The position numbers and the translations under genes were made by a program. DNA of 64,000 nt, from NCBI GenBank assembly GCA_047974415.1, contig JBKECH010000054.1, forward strand, positions 10,758-74,757, in the 5' to 3' direction. Shown in pieces: positions 52,606-62,561 of this stretch. Under the pieces are notes generated by a model. The model searched no databases. It was not told the origin of the DNA and worked only from the letters and a program-made list of their open reading frames with translations. Origin of the DNA: JBKEAJ01 sp047974415. GTDB taxonomy: Bacteria > Bacteroidota > Bacteroidia > Bacteroidales > Prolixibacteraceae. Position 1 is the stretch's first letter. Each line of letters begins with the position of its first letter.

Positions 52606-53601
52606 ATGGCAGGTTCTAATTTTGTAGACTACGTGAAGATTTTCTGTCGCTCTGGAAAGGGGGGGGCAGGATCTACGCACATGCGCAGAGAGAAATACAT
52701 ACCGAAAGGAGGACCCGACGGTGGCGACGGTGGGCGGGGAGGTCACATAATTGTAAGAGGAAACAGTCAGATGTGGACATTATTGCCATTGAGATACAAA
52801 AAACACCTCTTTGCAGAACACGGCGAAAGTGGTTCGGGAGCACACAAGCATGGTGCTGATGGAAAGGATATTATAATAGAAGTGCCTCTTGGAACAGTTG
52901 TCAAAGACAGTGAAAGTGGGGAGTTTTTATTTGAAATAACTGAAGATGGCGAGGAGCAACTTGTGGTAAAAGGTGGGCGAGGAGGATTGGGAAACACTCA
53001 CTTTAAGTCATCTACTAATCAAACTCCACGCTATTCGCAGCCTGGCGAAGACTATGTTGAAGGATGGTTTATTATAGAGCTTAAAGTGTTGGCAGACGTA
53101 GGCTTAGTGGGTTTTCCGAGTGCGGGGAAGTCTACTTTACTATCTGTTGTATCTGCGGCAAAACCGAAGATTGCTGCTTATCCTTTCACTACACTCGTTC
53201 CCAACCTTGGCATTGTGTCATATTATGGTTATAAATCTTTTGTGATGGCTGACATTCCTGGTATTATCGAAGGCGCGTCTGAAGGTAAAGGGCTTGGCAT
53301 TAGATTTTTGCGCCATATTGAGCGCAATGCGGCTTTGTTGTTTATGGTGCCTGCCGATAGCGACGATCACCTGAAAGAATATAACATCCTATTGAACGAG
53401 TGTGAAAAATATAATGCCGAACTTTTGGATAAGCAGAGGTACTTGGTGATAAGCAAAAGCGATATGCTAGACGATACTTTAAAGGATGATATTAGCAAGG
53501 AGTTAAAGGACATCCCTCATGCATTTATATCTTCTTTAACAAACGACAATATTCAGGGATTGAAGGATATACTTTGGAAAATGATTAATACAAACGATTA
53601 A
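52606..53601 (+). CDS. obg: Obg-family GTPase (ObgE/CgtA)
   Basis: 331 residues from MAGSNFVDYVKIFCRSGKGG; the open frame back to a GTG at 52558 was rejected. Gly-rich Obg fold (1-155; GGPDGGDGGRGGHIIVR), GTPase G1 GFPSAGKSTLL, DIPGIIEGASEGKGLG, and ISKSDM. Needed for ribosome assembly and the growth response. The TAA stop lies within the TAATTA target of a family A element. Confidence 0.95.
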   Translation: MAGSNFVDYVKIFCRSGKGGAGSTHMRREKYIPKGGPDGGDGGRGGHIIVRGNSQMWTLLPLRYKKHLFAEHGESGSGAHKHGADGKDIIIEVPLGTVVKDSESGEFLFEITEDGEEQLVVKGGRGGLGNTHFKSSTNQTPRYSQPGEDYVEGWFIIELKVLADVGLVGFPSAGKSTLLSVVSAAKPKIAAYPFTTLVPNLGIVSYYGYKSFVMADIPGIIEGASEGKGLGIRFLRHIERNAALLFMVPADSDDHLKEYNILLNECEKYNAELLDKQRYLVISKSDMLDDTLKDDISKELKDIPHAFISSLTNDNIQGLKDILWKMINTND

Positions 53602-53604
53602 TTA

Positions 53605-53772
53605 GAGTCTTTTATAAATAAAGTCTAATATCTGCGTTATGATCACTTTGTGAATTAGTCATTTAATAAGTAGAGACGCCCAACTTGGATGTCTCACAGA
53701 CTCCCAACATACAGAACGACAAGCCTTGATATTTAACTTTATAGTTCAGACCCCATGTCACCAATCACACCG
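53605..53772 (+). mobile_element. Family A element, copy 7 (with an internal insertion)
   Basis: Left end GAGTCTTTTATAAATAAAGTC preceded by TAATTA (53599-53604), which overlaps the obg stop. The middle matches other copies (AATATCTGCGTTATGATCAC, AAGCCTTGATATTTAAC). About 25 extra bases (AGTAGAGACGCCCAAC...) are inserted and the right end is eroded; TAATTT at 53773 may be the second target copy. Confidence 0.7.
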
Positions 53773-53817
53773 TAATTTATATGTAGTCCGAGAAATTGTT
53801 CATTTATACAATAAATC

Positions 53818-55857
53818 ATGAAATTTGTAAATCCTAATTTTTTATATGCATTAGCATTTATTGCCGTGCCGATAATAATTCATCTATTTAATTTTAGGAG
53901 GTACAAAACTGTATATTTCAGTAACACTGCGTTATTACAAGTTCTAAAGCGAGAATCAAAACGTCGTAATAGACTTAAAGAACTTCTTGTCTTGTTCATG
54001 CGAATATTGGCTATTTCTTGCATAGTTTTCACTTTTGTGCAACCATATATTCCTTATAAAAAAGGAATTGACGTTAAGCTTGGAGGTAATATTGCCGTAT
54101 ATGTAGACAATTCGTTTAGCATGCAAGCCAATGGCGAAGCTGGTGCACTCATCGAAGAGGCTCGAAGTATGGCTGTGCGAATTGCAAATTCAGCTTCGTC
54201 TGGTTCTATGTTTATGCTAATTAGCAACGATTTAACCTCGGAGAATAGGCGATTGATGTCAAAAGATGATTTTTTGCAGAATCTGAGTAAGATAGGATAC
54301 AGTCCTAAATCACCGTCTTATAAATCCATCTTGTCTTATGTGAATTCAGTGATTGGAGGTAGCAGCAAATCATCATTGTACTTACTGTCAGACTTTCAGC
54401 AAAACAGTTTTTCTCTTGACGGAACTGTATTGGACAGTACTTGTAGTGTTTACATGACAAAAGTAAAACAAGCAGGAATAAGCGATATTTCGATAGATAG
54501 TGTTTGGTTTAATAGCCCAGGACGGACTGTCGGCAAGAGGAATATACTGAAAATAAAACTTAAGAATCATAATCCTCAGCCAGTAGTAGACTTGCCTATA
54601 AAATTTCATGTAAATGGTACGCTGAAAACTACTGCTACTGTACAAATAAACGCTAAATCTGATACTACAATATACATTAACTATACCTCATCGAGTGCCG
54701 GAATAAAGAAAGCTGTGGTCGAAATAAACGACCTGCCTGTATCTTTCGACGATAAATATTTTATAAGCTATAATGTAAGAAAACATGTTAACGTGATAGA
54801 ACTTGTTGACGGACAAGATGAGCATTCGAATAGCTTCTCTAAATTGTATAACTTAGATAGCTTTTTCTATTTTAGAAAGATTGATATGCGAAGTTTTAGG
54901 ACATCGGATCTGCTTGTTACCAACACGCTTATTATAAATCAAGTAAATGCAATATCTACAGGATTGACAGATGCCATAGCAAAGTATGTGAACGAAGGAG
55001 GACTTGTGGTTTATGTGCCTTCCGAGCATTTAGTTGATGAGCGGAATAAATCTCTTTTTTTACAGACTCTCGGGTTGCCTAGATATTATGAGCAAGATAC
55101 TTCGGAGTCTACTCTAGGGCGCATAAACTTCAATGATATAATCTACAAAGATGTGTTCGAAAAGAAAGAGTTAAACGGAGAACTCCCTAGCTTGAAAGGT
55201 GTTTATAGACTTTCGGGAGGAGATAATATCTCTTTTCCAGTCTTATCGATGCTAAATGATGAAACCGCACTTGGCAGAGTGAATGTCGGACAAGGACAAG
55301 TTTATATGTTTAGTTTTTCTCTTTCTAATAATAAGGAGTTTGTGCAAGATGTACTTTTTGTGCCAACGGCATACAACATTGCAATGAATAGTGTTCCATA
55401 TACAAATCTTTCGTATTCGCTATCGACCGACGAGGTGATAAATGGAAGAATATCAGAGCTTGATAATCAGCTACAAGTGCAAGTAAGGCACAAGGAGCAA
55501 GAAAGCCGATACACTGTGGAGCAACAAGGGGTGGGTATGTATGCATTGAATCTATCGGACGCTTTGAAAAGTCACGGTTTTTACGATATTAACACCGAAA
55601 GTAGTGTGGAAATAAAATCTTTGGCATACAACTATCCTCGCGATGAATCGGATTTTAGAACATTTAATGCTGAGCAAATAATTGCTATAGCCAATGATAG
55701 TGGAATAAAGAATATAGACTATCTGGGCGAGGGACTGAAGGAGCTAAATAGCTCTTTAGATGTTATTAATAGTGGTAACACAATATGGAAACTATTTTTG
55801 ATGCTAGGCATTTTCTTTATTCTATGTGAGGCATTAATTATACGTTTTGTGAAGTAG
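53818..55857 (+). CDS. BatA-like membrane protein with VWA-type domain
   Basis: 679 residues. N-terminal double-helix region (VNPNFLYALAFIAVPIIIHL, then LFMRILAISCIVFTFVQPY) as in BatA/TIGR02226. VWA-like domain from about residue 90 with the MIDAS-type DNSFSM. A long extracytoplasmic region follows, and a C-terminal helix (LFLMLGIFFILCEALIIRFV). Such proteins often lie near MoxR/aerotolerance operons, but none is adjacent here. Role unknown. Confidence 0.8.
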   Translation: MKFVNPNFLYALAFIAVPIIIHLFNFRRYKTVYFSNTALLQVLKRESKRRNRLKELLVLFMRILAISCIVFTFVQPYIPYKKGIDVKLGGNIAVYVDNSFSMQANGEAGALIEEARSMAVRIANSASSGSMFMLISNDLTSENRRLMSKDDFLQNLSKIGYSPKSPSYKSILSYVNSVIGGSSKSSLYLLSDFQQNSFSLDGTVLDSTCSVYMTKVKQAGISDISIDSVWFNSPGRTVGKRNILKIKLKNHNPQPVVDLPIKFHVNGTLKTTATVQINAKSDTTIYINYTSSSAGIKKAVVEINDLPVSFDDKYFISYNVRKHVNVIELVDGQDEHSNSFSKLYNLDSFFYFRKIDMRSFRTSDLLVTNTLIINQVNAISTGLTDAIAKYVNEGGLVVYVPSEHLVDERNKSLFLQTLGLPRYYEQDTSESTLGRINFNDIIYKDVFEKKELNGELPSLKGVYRLSGGDNISFPVLSMLNDETALGRVNVGQGQVYMFSFSLSNNKEFVQDVLFVPTAYNIAMNSVPYTNLSYSLSTDEVINGRISELDNQLQVQVRHKEQESRYTVEQQGVGMYALNLSDALKSHGFYDINTESSVEIKSLAYNYPRDESDFRTFNAEQIIAIANDSGIKNIDYLGEGLKELNSSLDVINSGNTIWKLFLMLGIFFILCEALIIRFVK

Positions 55858-56116
55858 CGTAGAGTTTTGTGTTGTTTTAGTCCCTCATGGGGAAACTCAA
55901 ACTGAGAAGAAATAACATGATTGAAAATCAGTATGATACAAAGTGCCATATAGATGACGAGAGTAAGTTAATACATATTTTGAGTTAATATCGATCAGAA
56001 TTTTGAATTGCAATAAAGGGCTTGCGGATTTTGGTAACATGTAAAATTACTTGTGAATTAAGACTACTTCGCTTCATTTTTATTAATTTTGCCTGCAACT
56101 CTACATATTATAACAG
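55858..56116. other. Intergenic region before the PHP phosphatase
   Basis: No gene. A -7 box candidate TAATTTTG lies at 56084-56091, 25 bases from the next start. A fragment resembling half of a family B unit (AAGTTAATACATATTTTGAG) is near 55966. Confidence 0.45.
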
Positions 56117-56944
56117 ATGATACTACCATCCATACACAATCATACCAAATACAGCGACGGGAGCAATAGTCCTGAGGAGCTTATCAAGAGAGCTATTGAG
56201 ATGCATATGCCTTGCATCGGTCTATCGGAGCATGTACCTGTGCCCTTCCATACTGATTGGCACATGAATTATCAGGATTTATTGGGCTACAAGAGGCTAG
56301 TGGAAGGCTTAAAGATCAAATACTCACCAGACATTGATGTATTCTTTGGTTTCGAGGCCGACTACATTCCAAAGCTAACTACTCCCAACGACCGATACCT
56401 ATCGGAGCTCGACACAGACTTTATAATTGGCTCCATTCATTATGGCGATTTTTTCGATGACGGCGCATTTTTTGTATTTGATTCTGATAGAGAGCATTAC
56501 CTAAGAGGAGTAAACAAGATATATAAGCAAGAGCATAAGAAGCTAGCAGACAGATATTTTGAAATACAGATGGAGATGCTTGATAAATATAGCTTCGACT
56601 TTCTTGCACACTGCGACAAGATAATGTCGCATGCGGACGATTATATTGAAGACGAAAGCTGGTACCTTGGCAAAATGGCAGAGACTTTCGAGCTGGCAAA
56701 ACAAAAAGATGTACTGATAGAAATCAACACAAAATCGTTTACTCGCAAAAACCGATTTTTTCCACACGAACGTAGCTGGAAAACCCTAAAAGACTCAGGA
56801 TGCGGAATTATAATAAACAGCGATTCGCATTCCGTTGAGCATTATGGTAGTGGATTAGAAGCTGCACGAGAAAGGTTGCTAAGTGTCGGCATAAGGCATA
56901 CACACATCCTAACGAAAAGTGGGTTTGAATCGATAAATTTATAA
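56117..56944 (+). CDS. PHP-domain histidinol-phosphatase-like protein
   Basis: 275 residues. PHP metal motifs: SIHNHTKYSDGSNSPEEL, LSEHVPVPF, GFEADYIP, GSIHYGDFF, FLAHCDKI, EINTKSFTRK and NSDSHSVEHYG. Best fits the HisJ/HisK family (L-histidinol phosphate hydrolysis in histidine synthesis). Isolated from other his genes, so the substrate is not certain. Confidence 0.85.
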   Translation: MILPSIHNHTKYSDGSNSPEELIKRAIEMHMPCIGLSEHVPVPFHTDWHMNYQDLLGYKRLVEGLKIKYSPDIDVFFGFEADYIPKLTTPNDRYLSELDTDFIIGSIHYGDFFDDGAFFVFDSDREHYLRGVNKIYKQEHKKLADRYFEIQMEMLDKYSFDFLAHCDKIMSHADDYIEDESWYLGKMAETFELAKQKDVLIEINTKSFTRKNRFFPHERSWKTLKDSGCGIIINSDSHSVEHYGSGLEAARERLLSVGIRHTHILTKSGFESINL

Positions 56945-57090
56945 TATTTAAGCAACGAGTGCAGAGTCTTTAAGCTTTATTGTAACAATATTCCGGCAAA
57001 GCAATCAGCCTATGCTTACCTCACACAATGAACATTTACACCAAGAACTTTGTAATAAAAACTTATGCATTATTGTTAATGATATAAATT

Positions 57091-57879
57091 ATGTTGATAA
57101 GAACAATAGCAATATTATTAGGACTATTACCAACTGTGCTACAAGCTCAGGTTATTAAGCAAGATAGTATCGACTTGGTGATTGAAAATAAAGCGCAGAA
57201 AGAGCTAAAAAGAGATTGGGGCTTATATAGTGACAAAACCTCGCCTTTTGACAAACGCCATCCTAACCGACTACTAATTAGTAGTGGGACTATTGTCGGA
57301 GCATCTATTGTTTCTTTTGGCATTCTGTATCTTATGCCCGAATCATTTAGCAATTGGAACAAAGCTGAAATGACAGTAGGTAGCCTTACTAACGACTGGC
57401 TGGAGAATGTAAAAACTGGTCCAGTGATAGATAAGGACGATTTATTCCTTAACTGGGTTATGCACCCTTATTTTGGAGGTATATATTACGTGACAGCTCG
57501 TTCAGCAGGGCACAAGTGGTACTCCTCTGCCATGTACTCAGTAATAGTTTCGACCTTCTTTTGGGAGTATGGAATAGAAGCTTTTGCAGAAGTACCATCA
57601 TTGCAGGACTTAATAATTACTCCAGTTTTAGGCTCTGTTGTCGGCGAAGCATTTTATATTGCAAAGAAAAGAATCAAACGCAATAATTACAACTCACTGA
57701 ATTCCAGAGTATTAGGAAAGCTCTTGCTTTTCCTAATGGATCCTTTAAACGAAATTCAAGACGGTTTTGTTCGTCGCCGAGCTCGAAAAGGCAAAAAAAA
57801 CTCGTTTCAACTCCATTCAAGTCTTCGTACAGATGCTATAACAGGTCAGTTGACGATGAATATCAGCTTATTTTTCTAG
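57091..57879 (+). CDS. DUF3943 membrane-associated protein
   Basis: 262 residues with a signal peptide (cleavage near LQAQ). Family segments NWVMHPYFGGIYYVTARSAG, FFWEYGIEAFAEVPSLQDL and TPVLGSVVGEAFY. Likely in the outer membrane or periplasm; function unknown. 15 bases upstream of folK. Confidence 0.8.
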   Translation: MLIRTIAILLGLLPTVLQAQVIKQDSIDLVIENKAQKELKRDWGLYSDKTSPFDKRHPNRLLISSGTIVGASIVSFGILYLMPESFSNWNKAEMTVGSLTNDWLENVKTGPVIDKDDLFLNWVMHPYFGGIYYVTARSAGHKWYSSAMYSVIVSTFFWEYGIEAFAEVPSLQDLIITPVLGSVVGEAFYIAKKRIKRNNYNSLNSRVLGKLLLFLMDPLNEIQDGFVRRRARKGKKNSFQLHSSLRTDAITGQLTMNISLFF

Positions 57880-57894
57880 AACTTTAAAGAAAAA

Positions 57895-58395
57895 TTGATA
57901 ATGATAAAGTTTAATTACGTACTGTTATTGGGAGGAAATATTGGCGACACTAGGCAGACTATAAACTCTGTTCATTCTAAGATTGAAGAATTAGTGGGGA
58001 ATATAGTCAATGCATCGTCCTTGTACACATCTGAACCTTGGGGATTCGAGGCTCAACAGTGGTTTGTAAACCAAGCGCTTGAGCTTGAGTCAGCACTGAC
58101 TGCCGAGCAGGTGCTACAAACTACTCAGCAGATAGAGATGGACCTAGGACGCATAAGGATTGCAAACTCAACAAGATTCCATTCTCGTCCCATAGACATT
58201 GACATATTGTTTTGCGACAATCACATAATCAACACTCCCTATTTACAATTACCTCATCCTATGTTGCATTTGCGTCGATTCACTTTGTTACCTCTTGCCG
58301 AGCTAATGCCTAACTTTATACACCCATTGTTAAATCTTTCAATTGCAGAACTGCTTGACAGATGTCCTGACAAAGGGAATGTGAAGAAGATGTAA
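57895..58395 (+). CDS. folK: 2-amino-4-hydroxy-6-hydroxymethyldihydropteridine pyrophosphokinase
   Basis: 166 residues; MIKFNYVLLLGGNIGDT (57901) is also a possible start. HPPK motifs: LLGGNIGDTRQTI, SSLYTSEPWGFEAQQWFVNQ, RFHSRPIDIDILF and LPHPMLHLRRFTLLPLAE. Folate synthesis. A family B long-form repeat follows. Confidence 0.94.
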   Translation: MIMIKFNYVLLLGGNIGDTRQTINSVHSKIEELVGNIVNASSLYTSEPWGFEAQQWFVNQALELESALTAEQVLQTTQQIEMDLGRIRIANSTRFHSRPIDIDILFCDNHIINTPYLQLPHPMLHLRRFTLLPLAELMPNFIHPLLNLSIAELLDRCPDKGNVKKM

Positions 58396-58403
58396 TCGCT
58401 TCA

Positions 58404-58525
58404 GCCCGACTCGTGCATTGAAGCGCTGTAGCGAGTGCCTTAGGTTGGATAAAACAAAAGTCAGCGGAGAGCTTATTTTTAAGAGATTAGAGCACGTAGC
58501 AAGTGTTTCAATGCATATTTTGGCT
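58404..58525 (+). repeat. Family B repeat, long form (copy 7)
   Basis: Begins CCCGACTCGTGCATTGAAGC. The interior has GGTTGGATAAAACAAAAGTC and GCGGAGAGCTTATTTTTAAG, and it ends ATGCATATTTTGG. The frame runs ALKRCSECLRLDKTKVSGE, LIFKRLEHVAS without a stop and matches the peptide pattern of copy 1. Between folK and a convergent MATE gene. Confidence 0.7.
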
Positions 58526-58582
58526 TTAGGAGATGGACTTACATTCAATACTTCAATTTACAGAGGGGGAGGCAATGAAAAT

Positions 58583-59953
58583 CTAGCAAGAATACTCCTG
58601 CCTGAGAGCGTTTAACTTTTTGAACTCATGAACCAAAAAGAAGCTAGACACTATTGCTGCCAAGGTGTCGGCAATTGGGGTACTCATCCAAACGCCGTTA
58701 AACCCATAAAAAGTCGGAACAATAAACAATAATGGAATTAGCAGAATAACCTGTCTGAGTAAGGATAACAATGCTGCCAGCCCTGCCTTCCCAATGGCTT
58801 GATAGTAGTTTCCGATTATAATCTGAAAACCGATTAGAGGGAACGCTAGAGTAAACACTCGTATTCCTTGAGTTCCTATTTTTAGCACTTCGATACTATC
58901 TCTATTAAAAAAACGTATTATTTGTTTTGGAAATATCTGTACGATTGACCAAGCAAGACATGACACCACTGTTGCCAGTATAATAGCAATGCGTAAGGTC
59001 TTATACACCCTGTCGAAGCGCTTTGTCGCAAAATTAAAACTGATAATGGGCTGAATAGCCATATTTATAGAGATGATTGTCATAACCATGAGCATCGACA
59101 CGCTCATTATCACCCCCAAGGCGCTAAGTGCCATGTCGTTTCCATAGCGTACTAGCTGGTAGTTGTATACAAAAAATACAGCACTAGACACCAGCTGCAT
59201 GGAAAACGGAGCAAAACCAATGGTGAAAATATAAATAATAATTTCTTTTTTCAATTTCATCATTTTGCCCTTTAGCTTTATCACCGACTTACTACTACGA
59301 AAATGATAGACAACCCATACGCAGAGAACTATTTGCGAGATAACCGTTGCTAACGCCGCTCCTTCGACACCCTTTTTTAGTATCACTATAAAAAGAAAAT
59401 CTAATACAATATTCATACCCGCACTAATCAGCATTGAGAACATTGCTACATTGGCACTGCCCTCGGCGCGTATGATATTATTTATTCCATATCCCACAAC
59501 ATTAAAAGTTGTGCCAAACAGGATTATATTCAGATAGTCGAAAGCATAGGAGTATGTGTCTTGTTCAATACCAAAAAGCTTTAGCATAGGTTCTCGCAAA
59601 CTAAATCCTATCATACTTATAATTACCGACATTATCATTAACAGTACAAAAGCATTGCCCAACACTCGTTCGGCTCGTTTATAGTCTTTTTTTCCTAAGT
59701 TAATAGAAACTCGCACTCCAGCACCTGCACCTACAAGCATTCCAAATGCCATCATTATCACCATAATTGGAAAAATGGAGCTAAGTCCTGCCAATGCCTT
59801 TGCTCCAACAACCTGCCCAATAAAGATACGATCTACAATGTTGTACAGTGAGTTTATAACTACTCCCGCAAATGCTGGCAAAAAGTATTGCCTAATTAGC
59901 TGGGGAATAGGTTTGTATTCTAAATCTTTTACGTTTCCAGATTCAATATTCAT
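58583..59953 (-). CDS. MATE-family efflux transporter
   Basis: 456 residues, about twelve helices. N-half motif NSLYNIVDRIFIGQVVGAKA and GVRVSINLGKKDYKRAERVL; C-half IISINMAIQPIISFNFATKR. Closer to the DinF/MepA-like MATE group than the transporter at 41.4 kb. A TACTTTTG box lies 7 bases before the start (59960-59967, minus), so the mRNA could be nearly leaderless. Confidence 0.9.
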   Translation of the reverse strand: MNIESGNVKDLEYKPIPQLIRQYFLPAFAGVVINSLYNIVDRIFIGQVVGAKALAGLSSIFPIMVIMMAFGMLVGAGAGVRVSINLGKKDYKRAERVLGNAFVLLMIMSVIISMIGFSLREPMLKLFGIEQDTYSYAFDYLNIILFGTTFNVVGYGINNIIRAEGSANVAMFSMLISAGMNIVLDFLFIVILKKGVEGAALATVISQIVLCVWVVYHFRSSKSVIKLKGKMMKLKKEIIIYIFTIGFAPFSMQLVSSAVFFVYNYQLVRYGNDMALSALGVIMSVSMLMVMTIISINMAIQPIISFNFATKRFDRVYKTLRIAIILATVVSCLAWSIVQIFPKQIIRFFNRDSIEVLKIGTQGIRVFTLAFPLIGFQIIIGNYYQAIGKAGLAALLSLLRQVILLIPLLFIVPTFYGFNGVWMSTPIADTLAAIVSSFFLVHEFKKLNALRQEYSC

Positions 59954-60063
59954 ATCTCACAAAAGTACATAAAATAGATATATTTGGATTGAAACTTTAC
60001 TCTAACTTCATGTTTGCAAATTGAGTCAGATTAACTGAAAATACATACTTTTGTATGCTTATA

Positions 60064-60125
60064 ATGAAACGAACCACGAGCTTAGGTCTCACCACAGAAG
60101 TGTGATTATACTGGTGAGATACATG
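60064..60125 (+). repeat. Family D leader repeat, copy 4 (upstream of the broken peptidase)
   Basis: 62 bp: ATGAAACGAACCACGAGC to GGTGAGATACATG, one base shorter than the other copies, so its frame ends after 13 codons. Its last bases overlap the first usable codon of the peptidase remnant. Confidence 0.68.
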
Positions 60126-62138
60126 TGGCACTACTTGTTTGTTGTGCCTCGTGTGGTGAAATTAGTAAGGATAATAAGTCTACGCAGAATAATAATGGAA
60201 TTGTAAGTTCCGAAATGTTGACCATTGATATACAAGCTGGCGATGATTTTTATCAATATGTTAACAAAAAATGGCTTGACACCAACCCCATCCCAGCTGA
60301 CAAAAGCCGACATAGCTGGTTTAATGTTTTGGACGAGTTAAATAAAGAACAAATAAAGGATATCTTTAATGATCTGGCATCAGGAGGAAACTCGCAGAGT
60401 CCTATTGCCAAGAAAATTAGCTATTTGTATAATAGTGGGATGGATACTGTCAACATATAAAATGAAGGTGTAAGTAAGCTACAACCCCTCTTGAAGGAAA
60501 TCAATAACATAAGGGATATTGATGGCGTTGTAGAGCTTGTGGGCTTGCTTCAGAGATATCAGGTGTGCCCTGTTTTTGCTTATTATGTCAGCCCTGACGC
60601 TAAAAACAGTATTCAGAATATAGCTGGCATATATCAAAGTGGACTGGGAATGCCCGATAGGGACTATTATTTGCAAAATGACGATAAGTCGGTAGAAATA
60701 CAAAAAAAAATATAAGGAGTTTCTAACAACAACATTCTCTTTATTGGGCAATGCAGATACTAAGGCAGAGAGTGTCTATAAAATTGAATATGCAATGGCA
60801 GAATCATTCAATAGTAGACTTGAAAATCGCAACCCTCAGACCACTTACAATAAAATAAAGGGAAATGAGTTAGTGGAGGTTTATACCGACATTAACTGGA
60901 GTGCTTTTTTCAAAGGAATGAAGCTCAACACTCCCAAAGAAGTGAATGTAAACCAGCCAAAATACATTCGGAACTTGGGTAAAATACTTAATAGTTACTT
61001 CATTGACGCATGGAAGGGACTACCTTGCGGCTTGTACGGTGAGCAACTTTATGGGCTATTTGCCAAATGCATACTCGGAAGCAAGCTTTGATTTTTATGG
61101 CAAGACTATCAGCGGACTAAACGAAAGAGAGCCGCAATGGAAGCGTGTGCAAAGCGCTACCAATAGAGCATTAGGAGAAGCCATAGGACAAATATATGTC
61201 GAAAAATATTTTCCAAAAGAAGCAAAAATTCGTATGCTAGAGTTGGTCGAGAACTTGCGCTTTGCATTTTTAGCGAGAATTAAAAACCTTGATTGGATGG
61301 GAGCCGAAACTAAGATAAAAGCTGAGGATAAGCTAAAATCAATAACAGTCAAAATAGGGTATCCAAATAAGTGGCGAGACTACTCGGCATTAAATATTGT
61401 TGACAATTTCTATCTTGCCAATGCCTTGTCTTCAGCAGAGTTTGATTTTGATTTTGAAGTCTCGAAAATTGATAAACCTGTTGACAAAGATGAATGGCAC
61501 ATGCTTCCTCAAACTATTAACGCATATTATAACCCTACTGCCAATGAAATTGTATTTCCTGTTGCAATATTGCAAGCTCCATTTTTCGACTACACTGCCG
61601 ACGATGCTATTAATTATGGAGCTATCGGTGTTGTAATAGGTCACGAAATGACACACGGATTTGATGATAGTGGTTGCCAGTTCGATAAATTTGGAAATAT
61701 AAATAACTGGTGGACTCCCGAAGATTCCATCAAATTCAAAGAAAGAACACAGGCATTAGTGGAACAATATAACTCATTCGTTGTGATAGATACACTACAC
61801 GCCAATGACAAGCTGACTTTGGGCGAAAATATCGCAGACCTCGGCGGAGTGAACATTTCCTACGATGCCTTCAAAAATGCCACCAAAGGACAAGACGATA
61901 GCAGTCTGATTAATGGACTTACTCCCGACAGAGATTTTTTGTCAGCTACGCGAAAATCTGGGCTACACATATTCGTGACGAGGAAGCCATGCGTTTAACT
62001 AAAATAGACCCTCACTCAATGGGGAGATTTAGAGTAAATGGAATAGTTCCCAACGTGGATGTCTTCTATGATGTATTCGATGTTGATGTTAGCGATGAGA
62101 TGTACAAAAAAGCCGAAGACAGAATAAAGATTTGGTAA
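60125..62138 (+). pseudogene. pepO: M13-family metallopeptidase (PepO-like) with multiple frame breaks
   Basis: Lipoprotein-like start (VALLVCCASCGEIS), then DDFYQYVNKKWLDTNPIPAD. Zinc motif GHEMTHGFDDSG at about 61640 and GENIADLGGVNISYDAF at about 61825; end DEMYKKAEDRIKIW-stop. Breaks: in-frame TAA (60458-60460), one extra A in a run of nine A (about 60702-60710), a frame change near 61010, and one missing T near 61940. All parts of the roughly 670-residue protein can be traced. Either a recent pseudogene or, less likely with four lesions, sequence errors. M13 enzymes are cell-surface oligopeptidases. Confidence 0.9.
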
Positions 62139-62163
62139 GAACAAAGGCAATGTTATTTTCATA

Positions 62164-62332
62164 AACCCTGATTATGCTCTGGAACACCGTGGCGAATGAT
62201 TCAAGCTCGATAAAACAAGAGGTTTGGTGAACGAAGTCTACCACCGCTACGGTGAGTAAAACAAAAGCCAGCGGAGCGTTTGTCTTGAAGAGGTTGGACA
62301 CGTAATAGGTAAGCTAATGCATATACTGGGTT
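62164..62332 (+). repeat. Family B repeat, long form (copy 8)
   Basis: Arms CCCTGATTATGC and GCATATACTGGG; interior TTCAAGCTCGATAAAACAAG and AGCCAGCGGAGCGTTTGTC as in copy 1. The peptide frame FKLDKTRGLVN is kept in part, but stops interrupt it. Confidence 0.75.
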
Positions 62333-62334
62333 AA

Positions 62335-62388
62335 ACACTGGAAAAAGAAAATAGTGTCTCGTGGGGGACACGTATTCTATTCCAGTGT
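62335..62388. terminator. Hairpin after the peptidase remnant
   Basis: Outer arms ACACTGGAA and TTCCAGTGT; inner arms GTGTC and GACAC. Between two convergent units, so it could end transcripts from both sides. Confidence 0.45.
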
Positions 62389-62398
62389 CCTTTATCAA

Positions 62399-62558
62399 TG
62401 CTTGTCCATAATGTCAGGAGTCTGGGCTAGAATGGTAAGTATCAAGGCTTGCCACTCTGTATGTTGGGGATTTGAGTAGGAGCAAAGCTCTGAGTCCGTT
62501 TTTAAGCCCCAAAGAATAGGCATTATTAACGCAGATATTTAACCTTATAGACGGTCTC
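62399..62558 (-). mobile_element. Family A element, copy 8 (enlarged, eroded)
   Basis: Left end TGCTTGTCCATAATGTCAGG, middle GTATCAAGGCTTGCC, right end CCTTATAGACGGTCTC. 160 bp, with an extra Gly/Cys-poor stretch around 62480-62520. Ends 3 bases before the stop of the next minus-strand gene. Confidence 0.7.
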
Positions 62559-62561
62559 TAA

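Noticed and set aside
58418..58615. 65-codon ORF after folK
   Set aside because: Mostly the family B long repeat; reported as a repeat with a conserved frame and not as a gene.
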